From: Salinilacihabitans rarus
GTDB lineage: Archaea > Halobacteriota > Halobacteria > Halobacteriales > Natrialbaceae
Length of the DNA: 64,000 nucleotides
Reading direction: 5' to 3'
NCBI RefSeq assembly: GCF_024296665.1
Contig: NZ_CP100762.1
Location: 1,116,001 to 1,180,000 of the forward strand
Shown here: positions 1-8,430 of the stretch, piece after piece
Position numbering within the stretch: position 1 is the first letter of the stretch
How the letters are laid out: every line of letters begins with the position of its first letter
Notes under the pieces: generated by a model
Told to the model about the DNA's origin: nothing
What the model saw: the letters and a program-made list of their open reading frames with translations, nothing else
Database searches by the model: none
Position numbers and translations under genes: made by a program

Positions 1-987
1 GGTGCCGAGCCGGGCCGAGCCCTCGACGACCGAGAGACCGGCGGGCACGCCGTCGACGAACCGCAGGTCCGGCAGGAACGAGTCGCCCTCGTTTGTCACC
101 GTCACGGTCACGTCGACCTCCTCGCCGGGTTCGGGCGCGTCGTCGCTCACCGTCCGCTCGACGGCGAGCCGCGGCGTCGGCGCCGACCCCGCCCGCGCGA
201 AGCCGGCGTAGCCGACGCCGACGACGCCGGCGAGGACGACGGCCGCGGACTCGGCGGCGGCGCCGACGCCGACCGCCAGCAGCGCGACGACGCCGATGCC
301 GGTCCAGTGAGCCGTCGAGCGCTCGCGGCGCAGGTCGACGCCGTCGAGGCGGACGCTCGCCGTCCGCGGCGCGACGTCGTCGCCGTCCTCGGGGTCGTAT
401 CGCGGGAGCCGCTCCGGACTGCGCCGCTCGCCGAACCCGCCGTAGCCGATGGCGGCGACGGCGGCGGCGGTGCGCCGGACGCCCAGCCGGAACGCGGTGC
501 TGCGGTCGAGCGCGGCGGCGATCCGGTAGCGGAGGGGGCGGGGCGAGGCCTCCACGTCGGGGGAGAGGAACGCCGCGGCCCGCTCGTCGCTCGTCCACGT
601 TCCCTCCTCGACCCGCCGGTGGGCCTCCTCGTCGGAGAGCCCCTCGAACCGCGTGAGGACGGCGACGGCGGCCGCCCGCAGCCCGTCGGTGATCCGCCGA
701 CTCGTGGCCGAAAAGCCCGCGCTGCCGGGGTCGAACTGCTCGACGGCGGCCGAGAGGCTGGTGCCCGGCGTCGGCGCGCGGCCCCGGCGCTCGGGGTCCG
801 GCGTCTCGGCGCGCTCGCGGACGCCGCGCCGGCCGAGCGCCGCGCTCGACCCGGCGACGATCGCGGTCAGGCCGACGAGGATCAGGGTCGAGTCGGCGAA
901 GTTCAGCGACGCGTACCCCGCGAGGTGGACGATCCCGAGCACGAACGCGGCGACGCCGAGCGCCAGCGGGACGGGGCGGCGGGTCAC
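1..987 (-). CDS. DUF7269-like/DUF58 fusion membrane protein (partial, C-terminus beyond window)
   Basis: Reading from GTG at 987 the frame stays open for 329 codons to the window edge, so the C-terminus is missing. Residues 7-50 form two hydrophobic segments, and residues 90-190 are a soluble region resembling haloarchaeal DUF7269 proteins. A second hydrophobic pair lies at about 230-264. From about 275 a beta-rich segment begins (PRLAVERTV, then VTVTVTNEGD), typical of the start of DUF58 proteins. DUF58 proteins usually belong to MoxR/DUF58/DUF4129 membrane clusters of unclear function, often with a von Willebrand-like domain. The start overlaps the stop of the upstream DUF4129 gene (GTGA), so the two are co-transcribed and probably translationally coupled. 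In genomes I remember, DUF7269 and DUF58 are separate genes; here I see no stop between them. Confidence 0.75.
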   Translation of the reverse strand, partial: MTRRPVPLALGVAAFVLGIVHLAGYASLNFADSTLILVGLTAIVAGSSAALGRRGVRERAETPDPERRGRAPTPGTSLSAAVEQFDPGSAGFSATSRRITDGLRAAAVAVLTRFEGLSDEEAHRRVEEGTWTSDERAAAFLSPDVEASPRPLRYRIAAALDRSTAFRLGVRRTAAAVAAIGYGGFGERRSPERLPRYDPEDGDDVAPRTASVRLDGVDLRRERSTAHWTGIGVVALLAVGVGAAAESAAVVLAGVVGVGYAGFARAGSAPTPRLAVERTVSDDAPEPGEEVDVTVTVTNEGDSFLPDLRFVDGVPAGLSVVEGSARLGT

Positions 988-1925
988 CGGCGCTCACCCC
1001 CGCCGCCGGTCGCGTCCTCGCCGGCGTCGGCGTACTCGGCCTCGATCCGTTCGAGCACCGACACGGCCCGGGCCTCCATCTCGGCGGTCGTCTCCTCGTG
1101 GCCGTAGCGTACGTCCTCGAACAGGCGAGTAAGTTCTTCTACGTGCCCGCGCGCGAGGCCCGCGTCGACGGCCGCCGCCGCGAACTCGCCGGGCGTGCTC
1201 GTCTCGGGTCGGTCGACGTCGAGGAGGTCGGTCATCTCCCGCCACGCGCGGTAGACCTCGTTGTCGACGTCGGCGGCGCCGTCGATCCGGTCGGCCGCCC
1301 GGCCCGCCGCGGCGCCGACGGCGGCGACACCGGGGTCGGATTCGGACTCCGCGTCGCGGGCCGCGGAGACGAGGCCGTCGTCGTCGGCGTCGCGGCCGCT
1401 CAACAGGAGCGCGCCGACGAAGACCGCGGCGACCGCGGCGACGACCGTCAGCAGCGGGCCGAACGGCACGCGCTCGGCCTCGGCGTCGCCGGAGCCGGGG
1501 AGTCCGGGGTCGTCGGCCTCGTCGTCGAGGCCGGGTTCGATCGGCTCCGAGGTGTCGTCGAGGCCGGCGGCGGGAAAGAGGGTGATGGCGTAGACGACCG
1601 CCAGAACGACGAGCGCGAGCAGGCAGCCGAGCGCGATGGCCCTGACGGCCTCGCGGCGGTGGACGATCAGGTACCAGGCGAGCGCGATCGCTCCGAGGAT
1701 GGCGACGGCGTAGACGAGGTACTCCAGGAACGCGGGGAACTCGATCGGCACCGGCTCCTCCGGCGGCGGCGGTCGGGCGGGCACGCCGCCGGCCCCTTCG
1801 CCGCCGCCGCTGCCGCCGGAGCCGCCGGGGCTGACCGGGGAGTCGATCGTGGCCGCGGCCAGCGCGAGCGCGACGATCCCGAGCAGCGCCGCGGCGAGCC
1901 GCGTGAGGAGGTCGTTGCGGGACAC
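984..1925 (-). CDS. DUF4129 domain membrane protein
   Basis: A 313-residue membrane protein. An N-terminal hydrophobic segment (residues 5-25) is followed by a Gly/Ser-rich linker, three more hydrophobic segments and a soluble C-terminal domain of about 90 residues. That domain contains EVYRAWREMTDLLDV and TPGEFAAAAVDAGL, matching DUF4129, and ends in RYGHEETTAEMEARAVSVLERI. I chose GTG at 1925 because it begins just before the first hydrophobic segment; a longer in-frame start at 1970 would add 15 non-conserved residues. In archaea and bacteria DUF4129 proteins sit next to DUF58 and MoxR genes, and here the DUF7269/DUF58 gene follows with a 4-bp overlap. Function is unknown; a role in envelope or exported-protein maturation is only inferred from family context. 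Confidence 0.8.
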   Translation of the reverse strand: MSRNDLLTRLAAALLGIVALALAAATIDSPVSPGGSGGSGGGEGAGGVPARPPPPEEPVPIEFPAFLEYLVYAVAILGAIALAWYLIVHRREAVRAIALGCLLALVVLAVVYAITLFPAAGLDDTSEPIEPGLDDEADDPGLPGSGDAEAERVPFGPLLTVVAAVAAVFVGALLLSGRDADDDGLVSAARDAESESDPGVAAVGAAAGRAADRIDGAADVDNEVYRAWREMTDLLDVDRPETSTPGEFAAAAVDAGLARGHVEELTRLFEDVRYGHEETTAEMEARAVSVLERIEAEYADAGEDATGGGGERR

Positions 1926-2093
1926 CTGTCGGTTCCCGTTATCCCGCCGACACCAATAAGGTACCGTCATCGACGCCGACGGACCGACCGATGGCGACTT
2001 TCGTTGCGCTTAAGTACCCCACGCGGGTACGTTTGGGTGCGATCGATGTAGGGGATCCGTCCCCGAGTCCGCGAGGGCGACGATAGACGCGGT

Positions 2094-2177
2094 GTCGTGG
2101 TAGCCAAGCAGGCCCAAGGCGCATGGTTGCTAACCATGTGGCGTCAAGCCTCCGGGGTTCGAATCCCCGCCACGACG
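2094..2177 (+). tRNA. tRNA-Ser (anticodon GCU)
   Basis: The acceptor stem GTCGTGG (2094-2100) pairs with CCACGAC (2170-2176), with discriminator base G2177. The anticodon arm CATGG-TTGCTAA-CCATG places GCT at 2129-2131, which reads AGC and AGU serine codons. The long variable arm (type II tRNA) and the T-loop GGTTCGAATCC are present. No intron and no encoded CCA are seen. Confidence 0.97.
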
Positions 2178-2189
2178 TCGACTACACTG

Positions 2190-2206
2190 CTGGCGTTTTC
2201 CGCCAG
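2190..2206. other. Short hairpin between tRNA-Ser and rps13
   Basis: CTGGCG (2190-2195), a five-base loop TTTTC, then CGCCAG (2201-2206) form a perfect 6-bp stem 13 bases after the tRNA. It could be a processing or attenuation signal between tRNA-Ser and the ribosomal operon, or chance. It is supported only by symmetry. Confidence 0.3.
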
Positions 2207-2247
2207 ACGTTCGCACCGCTCGCAGACCAGACACACGTACACGACAC

Positions 2248-2754
2248 ATGAGCGAGGAAGAACCGCAAGAACCGGAGGGCGAAGAAGACCTGCAGTACTT
2301 CGTCCGAATCGGGCAGACCGACCTCGACGGTACCAAGACCGTCGAGCGCTCGCTCTCGGAGATGAACGGGATCGGTCGCCGGACCGCCCGGATCATCGCC
2401 GAGGAAGCGGGCGTCGACCGGACGGCGACGTTCGGTGCGCTCGATCAGGAACAGATCGACGAGGTCGTCGAGCTCGTGGAGAACTACGCCGACGAGGTAC
2501 CCGAGTGGCTCACCAACCGCCGCCGGGACTTCTACACCGGCGGGACCACCCACGAGATCGGCAACGACCTCCAGTTGACCCGACAGCACGACATCAACCG
2601 CATGAAGATGATCGACGCCTACCGTGGGGTCCGACACAAACGCGGCCAGAAGGTCCGCGGCCAGCGGACCAAGTCCACCGGCCGGTCGGAGGGCACCATC
2701 GGGGTCAACGTCGAAGAGATTCGGGAAGAAGAAGAAGCGGAGGGTGGTGAATAA
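2248..2754 (+). CDS. rps13: 30S ribosomal protein S13
   Basis: 168 residues, the archaeal S13 (uS13) of the small-subunit head, which contacts the initiator tRNA region and the bridge to the 50S subunit. It has the conserved YFVRIGQTDLDGTKTVE start, the GIGRRTARIIAEEAGVD helix-hairpin region and the basic tail RGVRHKRGQKVRGQRTKST. The acidic C-terminal extension ending in EEEEAEGGE is typical of halophiles. It is the first gene of the S13-S4-S11-RpoD block, and its stop codon overlaps the rps4 start (TAATG), indicating translational coupling. Confidence 0.97.
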   Translation: MSEEEPQEPEGEEDLQYFVRIGQTDLDGTKTVERSLSEMNGIGRRTARIIAEEAGVDRTATFGALDQEQIDEVVELVENYADEVPEWLTNRRRDFYTGGTTHEIGNDLQLTRQHDINRMKMIDAYRGVRHKRGQKVRGQRTKSTGRSEGTIGVNVEEIREEEEAEGGE

Positions 2755-3275
2755 TGGCACTCGGAACGAAGACCAAACAGTACGAGACGCCGAACCACCC
2801 CTATCAGGGTGAGCGCATCGCCAGCGAGCACTCGCTGCTCGACCGCTACGGCCTGAAGAACAAAGAGGAGCTCTGGCGCGCCCAGTCCGAACTGCGCTCG
2901 TACCGCCGCGAGGCCCGCGAACTGCTCGGGCAGGTCCAGGGCGACGAGACCGTTCGACGCCGCGCCGACGAGTTCCTCGGCCGGCTCAAGCGCGTCGGCG
3001 TCCTCGACGAGGAGGACGAACTCGGCGACGTCCTCTCGCTCGAAATCGAGGACGTCCTCGAACGTCGCCTCCAGACGGTCGCCTACCGCAAGGGGCTGGC
3101 GAACACGCCCCAGCAGGCCCGTCAGTTCATCACCCACGGCCACGTCGTCGTCGGCGACCGGCGCCACCGAGTGCCCTCGTACGTCGTCGACGTCGACGAG
3201 GAGGGCCTCGTCGAGTTCGACGAGAACAGCCCGCTCGCGGACGAACTCCACCCCGAGCGCGCGGAGGGTCAGTAA
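2754..3275 (+). CDS. rps4: 30S ribosomal protein S4
   Basis: 173 residues, archaeal S4 (uS4), a primary 16S rRNA-binding assembly protein. An N-terminal archaeal region starting MALGTKTKQYETPNHPYQGE is followed by the S4 RNA-binding domain (about residues 102-150) with RRLQTVAYRKGLANTPQQAR and HGHVVVGDRRHRVPSY. The archaeal form lacks the Zn-binding N-terminus of some bacterial S4 proteins. The start overlaps the rps13 stop by one base and rps11 begins three bases after its stop, consistent with one operon. Confidence 0.97.
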   Translation: MALGTKTKQYETPNHPYQGERIASEHSLLDRYGLKNKEELWRAQSELRSYRREARELLGQVQGDETVRRRADEFLGRLKRVGVLDEEDELGDVLSLEIEDVLERRLQTVAYRKGLANTPQQARQFITHGHVVVGDRRHRVPSYVVDVDEEGLVEFDENSPLADELHPERAEGQ

Positions 3276-3278
3276 ACC

Positions 3279-3668
3279 ATGAGCCAGGACGACGATAAGT
3301 GGGGGATCGCCCACGTGCACGCATCGTTCAACAACACCATCATGACCGTGACCGACCTCACGGGCGCGGAGACGATCGCCAAGTCCTCCGGCGGGACGGC
3401 GGTCAAGCAGAACCGCGACGAGGCGTCGCCGTACGCGGCCATGCAGATGGCCGAGTCCGTCGCCGAGGAGGTCAAGGCCGCCGGAATCACGGGCCTGCAC
3501 GTCCGCGTGCGCGGCCCGGGCGGCAACCTCCAGAAGTCCCCCGGCCCCGGCGCGCAGGCGACGATCCGCGCGCTGGCCCGGTCGGGCATCGAGATTGGCC
3601 GCATCGAGGACGTGACGCCGATCCCGCACGACGGATCGCGCGCCCCGAAGGGCAAGGGCGGATACTAG
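3279..3668 (+). CDS. rps11: 30S ribosomal protein S11
   Basis: 129 residues, archaeal S11 (uS11) of the 30S platform near the Shine-Dalgarno-binding region. Diagnostic segments are [39 protein letters not shown] and the C-terminal [13 protein letters not shown], which carries the conserved basic tail. It lies between rps4 and rpoD with gaps of 3 and 4 bases, the standard archaeal order in which RNA polymerase subunit D is embedded in a ribosomal operon. Confidence 0.97.
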   Translation: MSQDDDKWGIAHVHASFNNTIMTVTDLTGAETIAKSSGGTAVKQNRDEASPYAAMQMAESVAEEVKAAGITGLHVRVRGPGGNLQKSPGPGAQATIRALARSGIEIGRIEDVTPIPHDGSRAPKGKGGY

Positions 3669-3672
3669 AGCC

Positions 3673-4422
3673 ATGTCAGGAGAGTACGACGTCGAGTTCG
3701 TCGAACGCGAGGACCGCAAGGCGCGGTTTCTCGTCCGCGGCGTGACGCCGGCGTTCGCCAACGGCATCCGGCGGGCGATGATCGCCGACGTGCCGACGAT
3801 GGCGATCGACACCGTCCGGTTCGTCGAGAACTCGTCGGTCATGTTCGACGAGCAACTCGCACTGCGGCTCGGGCTCGTCCCGCTGACGACCCCGCCGGAG
3901 GGCGAGTTCGGCGAGGACGACGTCGTCACGCTCTCGATCGACGTCGAAGGGCCCGCCACCGCCTACTCGGGCGACCTCGAGACGAGCGACGACCTCGTCC
4001 GGCCGGCCGACGAGAACGTCCCGATCATCGAACTCAAGGACGGCCAGCGCCTCGAAGCCGAGGCCGACGCCGTCATCGACTACGGTCGGGACCACGCCAA
4101 ACACCAGGGCGGCGTCGCGGTCGGCTACCGCCACCTCCAGCGCGTGGCGGTCGGCGCCGACCTCCCCGAGTTCGAGGACCAGGAACGCCGGATCGTCCGC
4201 GGCGTGATCGAGGCGGACGGCGAACTCGTTCCGACGAGCGAGTTCGACCACGACCTCTCGAAGCGCTACCCCGGCAAGGAGGTCACCGTCGAGGACGTGC
4301 CGAACGCCTTCGTCTTCCACGTCGAGACGGACGGCTCGTTCACCGTCGAGGAACTCGTCACGCGCGCGATCGACTCGATCGAGGCGCGCGCGGCAGAACT
4401 CGAAGAGGCAGTACAGCTGTAA
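3673..4422 (+). CDS. rpoD: DNA-directed RNA polymerase subunit D
   Basis: 249 residues, the archaeal homologue of bacterial alpha and eukaryotic Rpb3/AC40. It dimerises with subunit L (Rpb11-like) to nucleate polymerase assembly. The N-terminal signature [19 protein letters not shown] is intact. The middle domain, which in some archaea holds one or two [4Fe-4S] clusters, has no cysteine here; the whole protein lacks cysteine, so no cluster can be bound. The C-terminal dimerisation region ([13 protein letters not shown] onward) ends in an acidic helix. It is the last protein gene before tRNA-Leu. Confidence 0.96.
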   Translation: MSGEYDVEFVEREDRKARFLVRGVTPAFANGIRRAMIADVPTMAIDTVRFVENSSVMFDEQLALRLGLVPLTTPPEGEFGEDDVVTLSIDVEGPATAYSGDLETSDDLVRPADENVPIIELKDGQRLEAEADAVIDYGRDHAKHQGGVAVGYRHLQRVAVGADLPEFEDQERRIVRGVIEADGELVPTSEFDHDLSKRYPGKEVTVEDVPNAFVFHVETDGSFTVEELVTRAIDSIEARAAELEEAVQL

Positions 4423-4545
4423 CGATGATCCGACGCCCCACCCCACGAACGGCCGACGCCGGCGCCGCGAGCGACGAGACCGGCGGGCGGTCGTTCACGC
4501 GAATCGAAAGGGGTTTTACGGGGCGGCGGATAGACGGAAGTGCGA

Positions 4546-4630
4546 GCAGGGATAGCCAAGTCTGGCCAACGGCGCAGCGTTCAGGGCGCTGTCTCGTAGG
4601 AGTCCGCAGGTTCAAATCCTGCTCCCTGCA
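4546..4630 (+). tRNA. tRNA-Leu (anticodon CAG)
   Basis: The acceptor stem GCAGGGA (4546-4552) pairs with TCCCTGC (4623-4629), discriminator A4630. The anticodon loop TTCAGGG sits between CAGCG and CGCTG, placing CAG at 4582-4584, which reads CUG. The long variable arm and T-loop GGTTCAAATCC fit a class II tRNA-Leu. No intron and no encoded CCA. A T-rich promoter-like element (GGTTTTACG, about 4511-4519) lies some 30 bases upstream. Confidence 0.97.
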
Positions 4631-4645
4631 TCACTTCTCCCGCGC

Positions 4646-4664
4646 GACTGTCACCGCGACAGTC
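4646..4664. other. Inverted repeat between tRNA-Leu and rpl18e
   Basis: GACTGTC (4646-4652), spacer ACCGC, GACAGTC (4658-4664): a perfect 7-bp stem starting 16 bases after the tRNA and ending 18 bases before the GGAGGA Shine-Dalgarno-like sequence (4683-4688) of rpl18e. If the tRNA and the ribosomal operon share a transcript, this is the likely processing junction or a leader structure. Function is inferred. Confidence 0.35.
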
Positions 4665-4693
4665 CGCACTCCCGCAGATTCCGGAGGAAACCA

Positions 4694-5047
4694 ATGAGTA
4701 CCAAGACCAACCCGAGGCTCAACGATCTCATCGCCGAGCTGAAGTCGACGTCCCGCGAGACGGACGCCGACGTCTGGCGTGACATCGCGGATCGCCTCGA
4801 GAAGCCCCGGTCCAGTCACGCGGAGGTGAATCTGGGGCGGATCGAACGATACGCACGCGAAGACGAGACCGTCGTCGTCCCCGGCAAAGTGCTGGGGTCG
4901 GGCGCACTCCAGAAGAACGTCACCGTCGCCGCCGTCGACTTCTCCTCGTCGGCGGAGACGAAGATCGACCAGGTCGGCGAGACCGTACCGCTCGAGCGAC
5001 TGCTCGAAGAGAACCCCGAAGGCTCCGACGTCCGGGTGATCGCATGA
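4694..5047 (+). CDS. rpl18e: 50S ribosomal protein L18e
   Basis: 117 residues, the archaeal/eukaryotic-type L18e (eL18) of the large subunit. Signatures: [20 protein letters not shown] at the start, then [13 protein letters not shown] and [14 protein letters not shown] clear GGAGGA (4683-4688) six bases before ATG supports this start, which is unusual here because many genes in the window look leaderless. The stop overlaps the rpl13 start (ATGA). Confidence 0.96.
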   Translation: MSTKTNPRLNDLIAELKSTSRETDADVWRDIADRLEKPRSSHAEVNLGRIERYAREDETVVVPGKVLGSGALQKNVTVAAVDFSSSAETKIDQVGETVPLERLLEENPEGSDVRVIA

Positions 5048-5496
5048 ACGCGAACACGGCCGAATTCGACCCCGACGTCGTCGTCGACGCCCGCGACTGC
5101 ATCATGGGACGCGTCGCCAGCGAGGTCGCCCAGCGCGTCCTCGACGGCGAGCGCGTCGCCGTCGTCAACGCCGAGGACGCCGTCATCACCGGCGACAGGA
5201 ACGACGTCTTCGGCACCTACCGCAAGCGCGCGCAACTGGGCTCCGATCAGGGGCCGGCCTACCCCAAGCGCCCGGACACCATCTTCAAGCGCGCCGTCCG
5301 CGGCATGCTGCCGTACAAGAAGGCTCGCGGCCGCGAGGCGTTCTCGAACGTCCGCGTCTACGTGGGCAACCCCTACGAGGACGACGACCACGAGGCGGCG
5401 GTCCTCGAGGACACGTCGCTGGATCGGCTCTCGAACATCCGCTTCGTCCACCTGCACGAAGTGAGCGAACAACTCGGTGCTAACGTCACATGGTAA
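5044..5496 (+). CDS. rpl13: 50S ribosomal protein L13
   Basis: 150 residues, archaeal L13 (uL13), an early-assembly 23S rRNA-binding protein. Conserved blocks: [36 protein letters not shown], and [20 protein letters not shown], which carries the family signature. It overlaps rpl18e by 4 bases upstream and rps9 by 7 bases downstream, so L18e-L13-S9 are coupled in the order usual for archaea. Confidence 0.96.
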   Translation: MNANTAEFDPDVVVDARDCIMGRVASEVAQRVLDGERVAVVNAEDAVITGDRNDVFGTYRKRAQLGSDQGPAYPKRPDTIFKRAVRGMLPYKKARGREAFSNVRVYVGNPYEDDDHEAAVLEDTSLDRLSNIRFVHLHEVSEQLGANVTW

Positions 5497-5888
5497 CGAA
5501 CACGAGCGGCAAGAAGAAGACCGCCGTCGCGCGAGCGACGGTACACGACGGCGAGGGTCGCGTGCGAATCAACTCCCAGCCGGTCGAACTCGTCGAGCCC
5601 GAGATGGCGCGGCTGAAGATGCTCGAACCGTTCCGCATCGCCGGCGAGGACCTCCGCAGCGGGATCGACGTCGACGTCCGCGTCGACGGCGGCGGCATCA
5701 GCGGTCAGGCCGACGCCGTCCGCACCGCCATCGCGCGGGGCATCGTCCAGCACACCAACGACGCCGAACTCCGGGACGCCTACATGGAGTTCGACCGCTC
5801 GCTGCTGGTCAACGACGTCCGCCAGTCCGAGCCCAAGAAGTGGGGCGGTCCCGGCGCCCGGGCCCGCTACCAGAAGTCCTACCGCTAA
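5490..5888 (+). CDS. rps9: 30S ribosomal protein S9
   Basis: 132 residues, archaeal S9 (uS9), whose C-terminal basic tail reaches the P-site tRNA. The signature [20 protein letters not shown] and the extreme C-terminal KSYR are both present. The start overlaps the rpl13 coding end by 7 bases. rpoN follows 12 bases after the stop. Confidence 0.96.
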   Translation: MVTNTSGKKKTAVARATVHDGEGRVRINSQPVELVEPEMARLKMLEPFRIAGEDLRSGIDVDVRVDGGGISGQADAVRTAIARGIVQHTNDAELRDAYMEFDRSLLVNDVRQSEPKKWGGPGARARYQKSYR

Positions 5889-5900
5889 GGTGATCCACCC

Positions 5901-6095
5901 ATGATGATTCCGGTCCGGTGTTTCACATGCGGCAACGTCGTCGGTGAACACTGGGAAGAGTTCGACGCGCGCGCAAACGAGGGCGACGAGGACCCCCAGG
6001 AGGTCCTCGACGACCTCGGGGTCGAGCGCTACTGCTGTCGACGGATGCTCGTCAGCCACACCGACCTCGTCGACGTCGTCTCACCCTATCAGTAA
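5901..6095 (+). CDS. rpoN: DNA-directed RNA polymerase subunit N
   Basis: 64 residues, the archaeal Rpb10 homologue that helps anchor the D/L platform in RNA polymerase. The zinc-binding pattern is complete: CFTCGN near the N-terminus (Cys7, Cys10) and the adjacent pair YCCRRM (about Cys45-Cys46). Length matches the family. Its stop codon TAA shares a base with the rpoK start (TAATG). This is unrelated to bacterial sigma-54, which has the same gene symbol. Confidence 0.96.
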   Translation: MMIPVRCFTCGNVVGEHWEEFDARANEGDEDPQEVLDDLGVERYCCRRMLVSHTDLVDVVSPYQ

Positions 6096-6274
6096 TGCAG
6101 GGACAGCGATACAACCGATACGAGAAAGCGCGAATCCTCGGCGCGAGAGCGCTGCAGGTGTCGTACGGCGCGCCGGTGTTGATTGAGACGGACCAGACGG
6201 AGCCGATCCTGATCGCCGCCGAGGAGTACGACGCGGGGGCGCTCCCGTTTACCGTCAAGCGAGGAAACGAATGA
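6095..6274 (+). CDS. rpoK: DNA-directed RNA polymerase subunit K
   Basis: A 59-residue ORF, easily missed because of its length. It encodes the archaeal homologue of Rpb6/omega, which wraps the catalytic subunit's C-terminal region and stabilises the enzyme. It starts [20 protein letters not shown] and has the conserved SYGAPVLI, then [19 protein letters not shown]. It overlaps rpoN by one base at its start and eno by four bases (ATGA) at its end, the usual haloarchaeal order rpoN-rpoK-eno-rps2. Confidence 0.96.
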   Translation: MQGQRYNRYEKARILGARALQVSYGAPVLIETDQTEPILIAAEEYDAGALPFTVKRGNE

Positions 6275-7476
6275 CACTCATCACCGACGTCCGACTCAGG
6301 GAGGTACTGGACTCGCGGGGCAACCCGACGGTCGAAGCCGACGTGCTCACCGAGAGCGGCGGCTTCGGCCGGGCGGCGGCGCCCTCGGGCGCCAGCACCG
6401 GCGAGTACGAAGCGATCGAACGCCCGGCCAACGAGGCAATCGCGGCGGCGCGCGAACACGCCGTCCCCCGCCTCGTCGGCGAGGCCTACGCCGGCAACCA
6501 GCGGGAGGTAGACGCCATCCTGCGGGCGGCCGACGGCACCGACGACTTCTCGGAGATCGGTGCCAACAGCGCGGTCGCCATCTCGATGGCCGCGGCGAAA
6601 GCCGGCGCCGACGTGCTGGGCGCGCCGCTGTTCCAGCACCTCGGCGGCACCTTCCGCGGCGAGACGTTCCCGACGCCGCTCGGGAACGTCATCGGCGGCG
6701 GCGAGCACGCCGCCGACGCGACCGACATCCAGGAGTTCCTCTCCGCACCGGTCGGCGCCCCGAGCGTCGCCGACGCGGTGTTCGCGAACGCGGCCGTCCA
6801 CGCCGAGGTCGCGGACCTGCTCGACGAGCGGGGCCACCCCAGCGGCAAGGGCGACGAGGGCGCGTGGGCGCCGTCGATCGACGACGCCGAGGCGTTCGAG
6901 ATCGTCGAGGAGGCGACCTCGACGGTCGCCGAGGACGTCGGTTTCGAGATCGGATTCGGCCTCGACGTCGCCGCCGCGGAACTGTACGACGACGACGCCG
7001 AGGTCTACGAGTACGGCGACACGACCCGCGACGGGGACGAGCAGATCGACTACGTCGCCGACCTCGTCGACGACTACGACCTCGTCTACGTCGAGGACCC
7101 CCTCGACGAGAACGACTACGACGGCTTCGCCGAACTCACCGACCGCGTCGGCGACCGGACGCTCGTCTGCGGCGACGACCTGTTCGTCACGAACACCGAG
7201 CGCCTCGCGGAGGGGATCGACCGCGGCGCGGCCAACAGCATCCTGATCAAGCCGAACCAGATCGGGACGCTCACGGACGCCTTCGACGCGATCGAACTCG
7301 CCCGCGAGAACGGCTACGAGTCGATCGTCTCCCACCGGTCGGGAGAGACCGAGGACGCGACGATCGCACACCTCGCCGTCGCGACGGGCGTTCCGTTCAT
7401 CAAGACGGGCGCCGTCGGCGGCGAGCGAACCGCCAAGCTCAACGAGCTCATCAGAATCGAAGACGACGCGACATGA
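6271..7476 (+). CDS. eno: Enolase (phosphopyruvate hydratase)
   Basis: 401 residues, interconverting 2-phosphoglycerate and phosphoenolpyruvate in the cytoplasm. The N-terminal domain has [14 protein letters not shown] and [11 protein letters not shown]. The TIM-barrel domain has Mg-binding acidic residues ([14 protein letters not shown]), the catalytic lysine in [14 protein letters not shown] (about residue 326) and [14 protein letters not shown]. Length is normal for archaeal enolases. It is embedded between rpoK and rps2 with 4-bp overlaps on both sides, an arrangement common in archaea. Confidence 0.96.
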   Translation: MTLITDVRLREVLDSRGNPTVEADVLTESGGFGRAAAPSGASTGEYEAIERPANEAIAAAREHAVPRLVGEAYAGNQREVDAILRAADGTDDFSEIGANSAVAISMAAAKAGADVLGAPLFQHLGGTFRGETFPTPLGNVIGGGEHAADATDIQEFLSAPVGAPSVADAVFANAAVHAEVADLLDERGHPSGKGDEGAWAPSIDDAEAFEIVEEATSTVAEDVGFEIGFGLDVAAAELYDDDAEVYEYGDTTRDGDEQIDYVADLVDDYDLVYVEDPLDENDYDGFAELTDRVGDRTLVCGDDLFVTNTERLAEGIDRGAANSILIKPNQIGTLTDAFDAIELARENGYESIVSHRSGETEDATIAHLAVATGVPFIKTGAVGGERTAKLNELIRIEDDAT

Positions 7477-8252
7477 CCGACAACGACGCACAACAGGAGG
7501 GGCTCGACGCCGCCGAGGAGGAGATCGACGAGGAGCCGGCCGAAGGGGCCGGCCCCGCCGCCGAACCCGCCGAGGACGTCGAGCCGGTAGACGAACAGCC
7601 CGCCGAGGACGACGCCGAGGAGGACGAAGACGCCGGCCCCACGCTCGACGACGACGTCATGAGCGACGAGGAGGCCGACCTGCTGATCCCCGTCGAGGAC
7701 TACCTCGGCGCGGGCGTCCACATCGGCACCCAGCAGAAGACCGCGGACATGGAGCGGTTCATCCACCGCGTCCGCACCGACGGCCTCTACGTGCTCGACG
7801 TCTCGAAGACCGACGGGCGCATCCGCACGGCCGCGGACTTCCTCGCGAACTACGCGCCCGAGCAGATCCTCGTCACGTCGAGCCGTCAGTACGGGCGGTT
7901 CCCGGCCGAGAAGTTCGCCGAGGCCGTCGGCGCCCGCGCCCGCACGGGCCGGTTCATCCCCGGGACGCTCACGAACCCGAAGTACGACGGCTACATCGAA
8001 CCCGACGTGGTCGTCGTCACGGACCCGATCGGCGACGCCCAGGCCGTCAAGGAGGCGATCACGGTCGGCATCCCCGTGATCGCGATGTGTGACTCGAACA
8101 ACCAGACCAGCAACGTCGACCTCGTCGTCCCGACGAACAACAAGGGTCGCAAGGCCCTCTCGGTCGTCTACTGGCTGCTCGCCAACGAGACCCTCGACCG
8201 CCGCGGCGCCGAACCCGCCTACGCGCTCGAGGACTTCGAGAGCGTCGTATAA
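7473..8252 (+). CDS. rps2: 30S ribosomal protein S2
   Basis: 259 residues, archaeal S2 (uS2) on the 30S back side. About 60 N-terminal residues are an extremely Asp/Glu-rich extension, as usual in haloarchaea; the folded domain begins at [17 protein letters not shown]. Other signatures are [33 protein letters not shown] and the typical [20 protein letters not shown]. The start at 7473 overlaps the eno stop (ATGA). The frame is open further upstream, but that part is antisense-like Arg-rich sequence and was excluded. Confidence 0.95.
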   Translation: MTDNDAQQEGLDAAEEEIDEEPAEGAGPAAEPAEDVEPVDEQPAEDDAEEDEDAGPTLDDDVMSDEEADLLIPVEDYLGAGVHIGTQQKTADMERFIHRVRTDGLYVLDVSKTDGRIRTAADFLANYAPEQILVTSSRQYGRFPAEKFAEAVGARARTGRFIPGTLTNPKYDGYIEPDVVVVTDPIGDAQAVKEAITVGIPVIAMCDSNNQTSNVDLVVPTNNKGRKALSVVYWLLANETLDRRGAEPAYALEDFESVV

Positions 8253-8399
8253 GCCGCGATTTCGAGTTTCGCTCGCCGTCGGAGGCCGTTTTCGAACCCG
8301 GGAGCCGCCGCGCCAGTCGCCAGTCCCGCCCAGCAAGTTACCGAAACGTGTTCGTAATCCGGACTGTTCTCGGATCGAGCGGGTGCGGCGAGAAGACAG

Positions 8400-8407
8400 T
8401 TATTAAT
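8400..8407 (+). promoter_or_regulatory. TATA-like box of mvk
   Basis: TTATTAAT centred 27 bases before the mvk ATG at 8431. In haloarchaea this spacing places transcription start at or next to the start codon, so mvk is probably leaderless and transcribed separately from rps2. Confidence 0.5.
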
Positions 8408-8430
8408 CGTCGTCGGACGAACGGCCGGGC

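Noticed and set aside
93-1132. Long plus-strand Arg/Pro-rich open frames opposite the DUF58/DUF4129 genes
   Set aside because: They are shadows of the minus-strand membrane genes in high-G+C DNA: extreme Arg and Pro content, no motif, and no promoter or ribosome-binding signal.
6864-7472. Upstream extension of the S2 reading frame
   Set aside because: The extra residues are Arg-rich and overlap eno on the same strand. The conserved S2 acidic start and the ATGA overlap place the true start at 7473.
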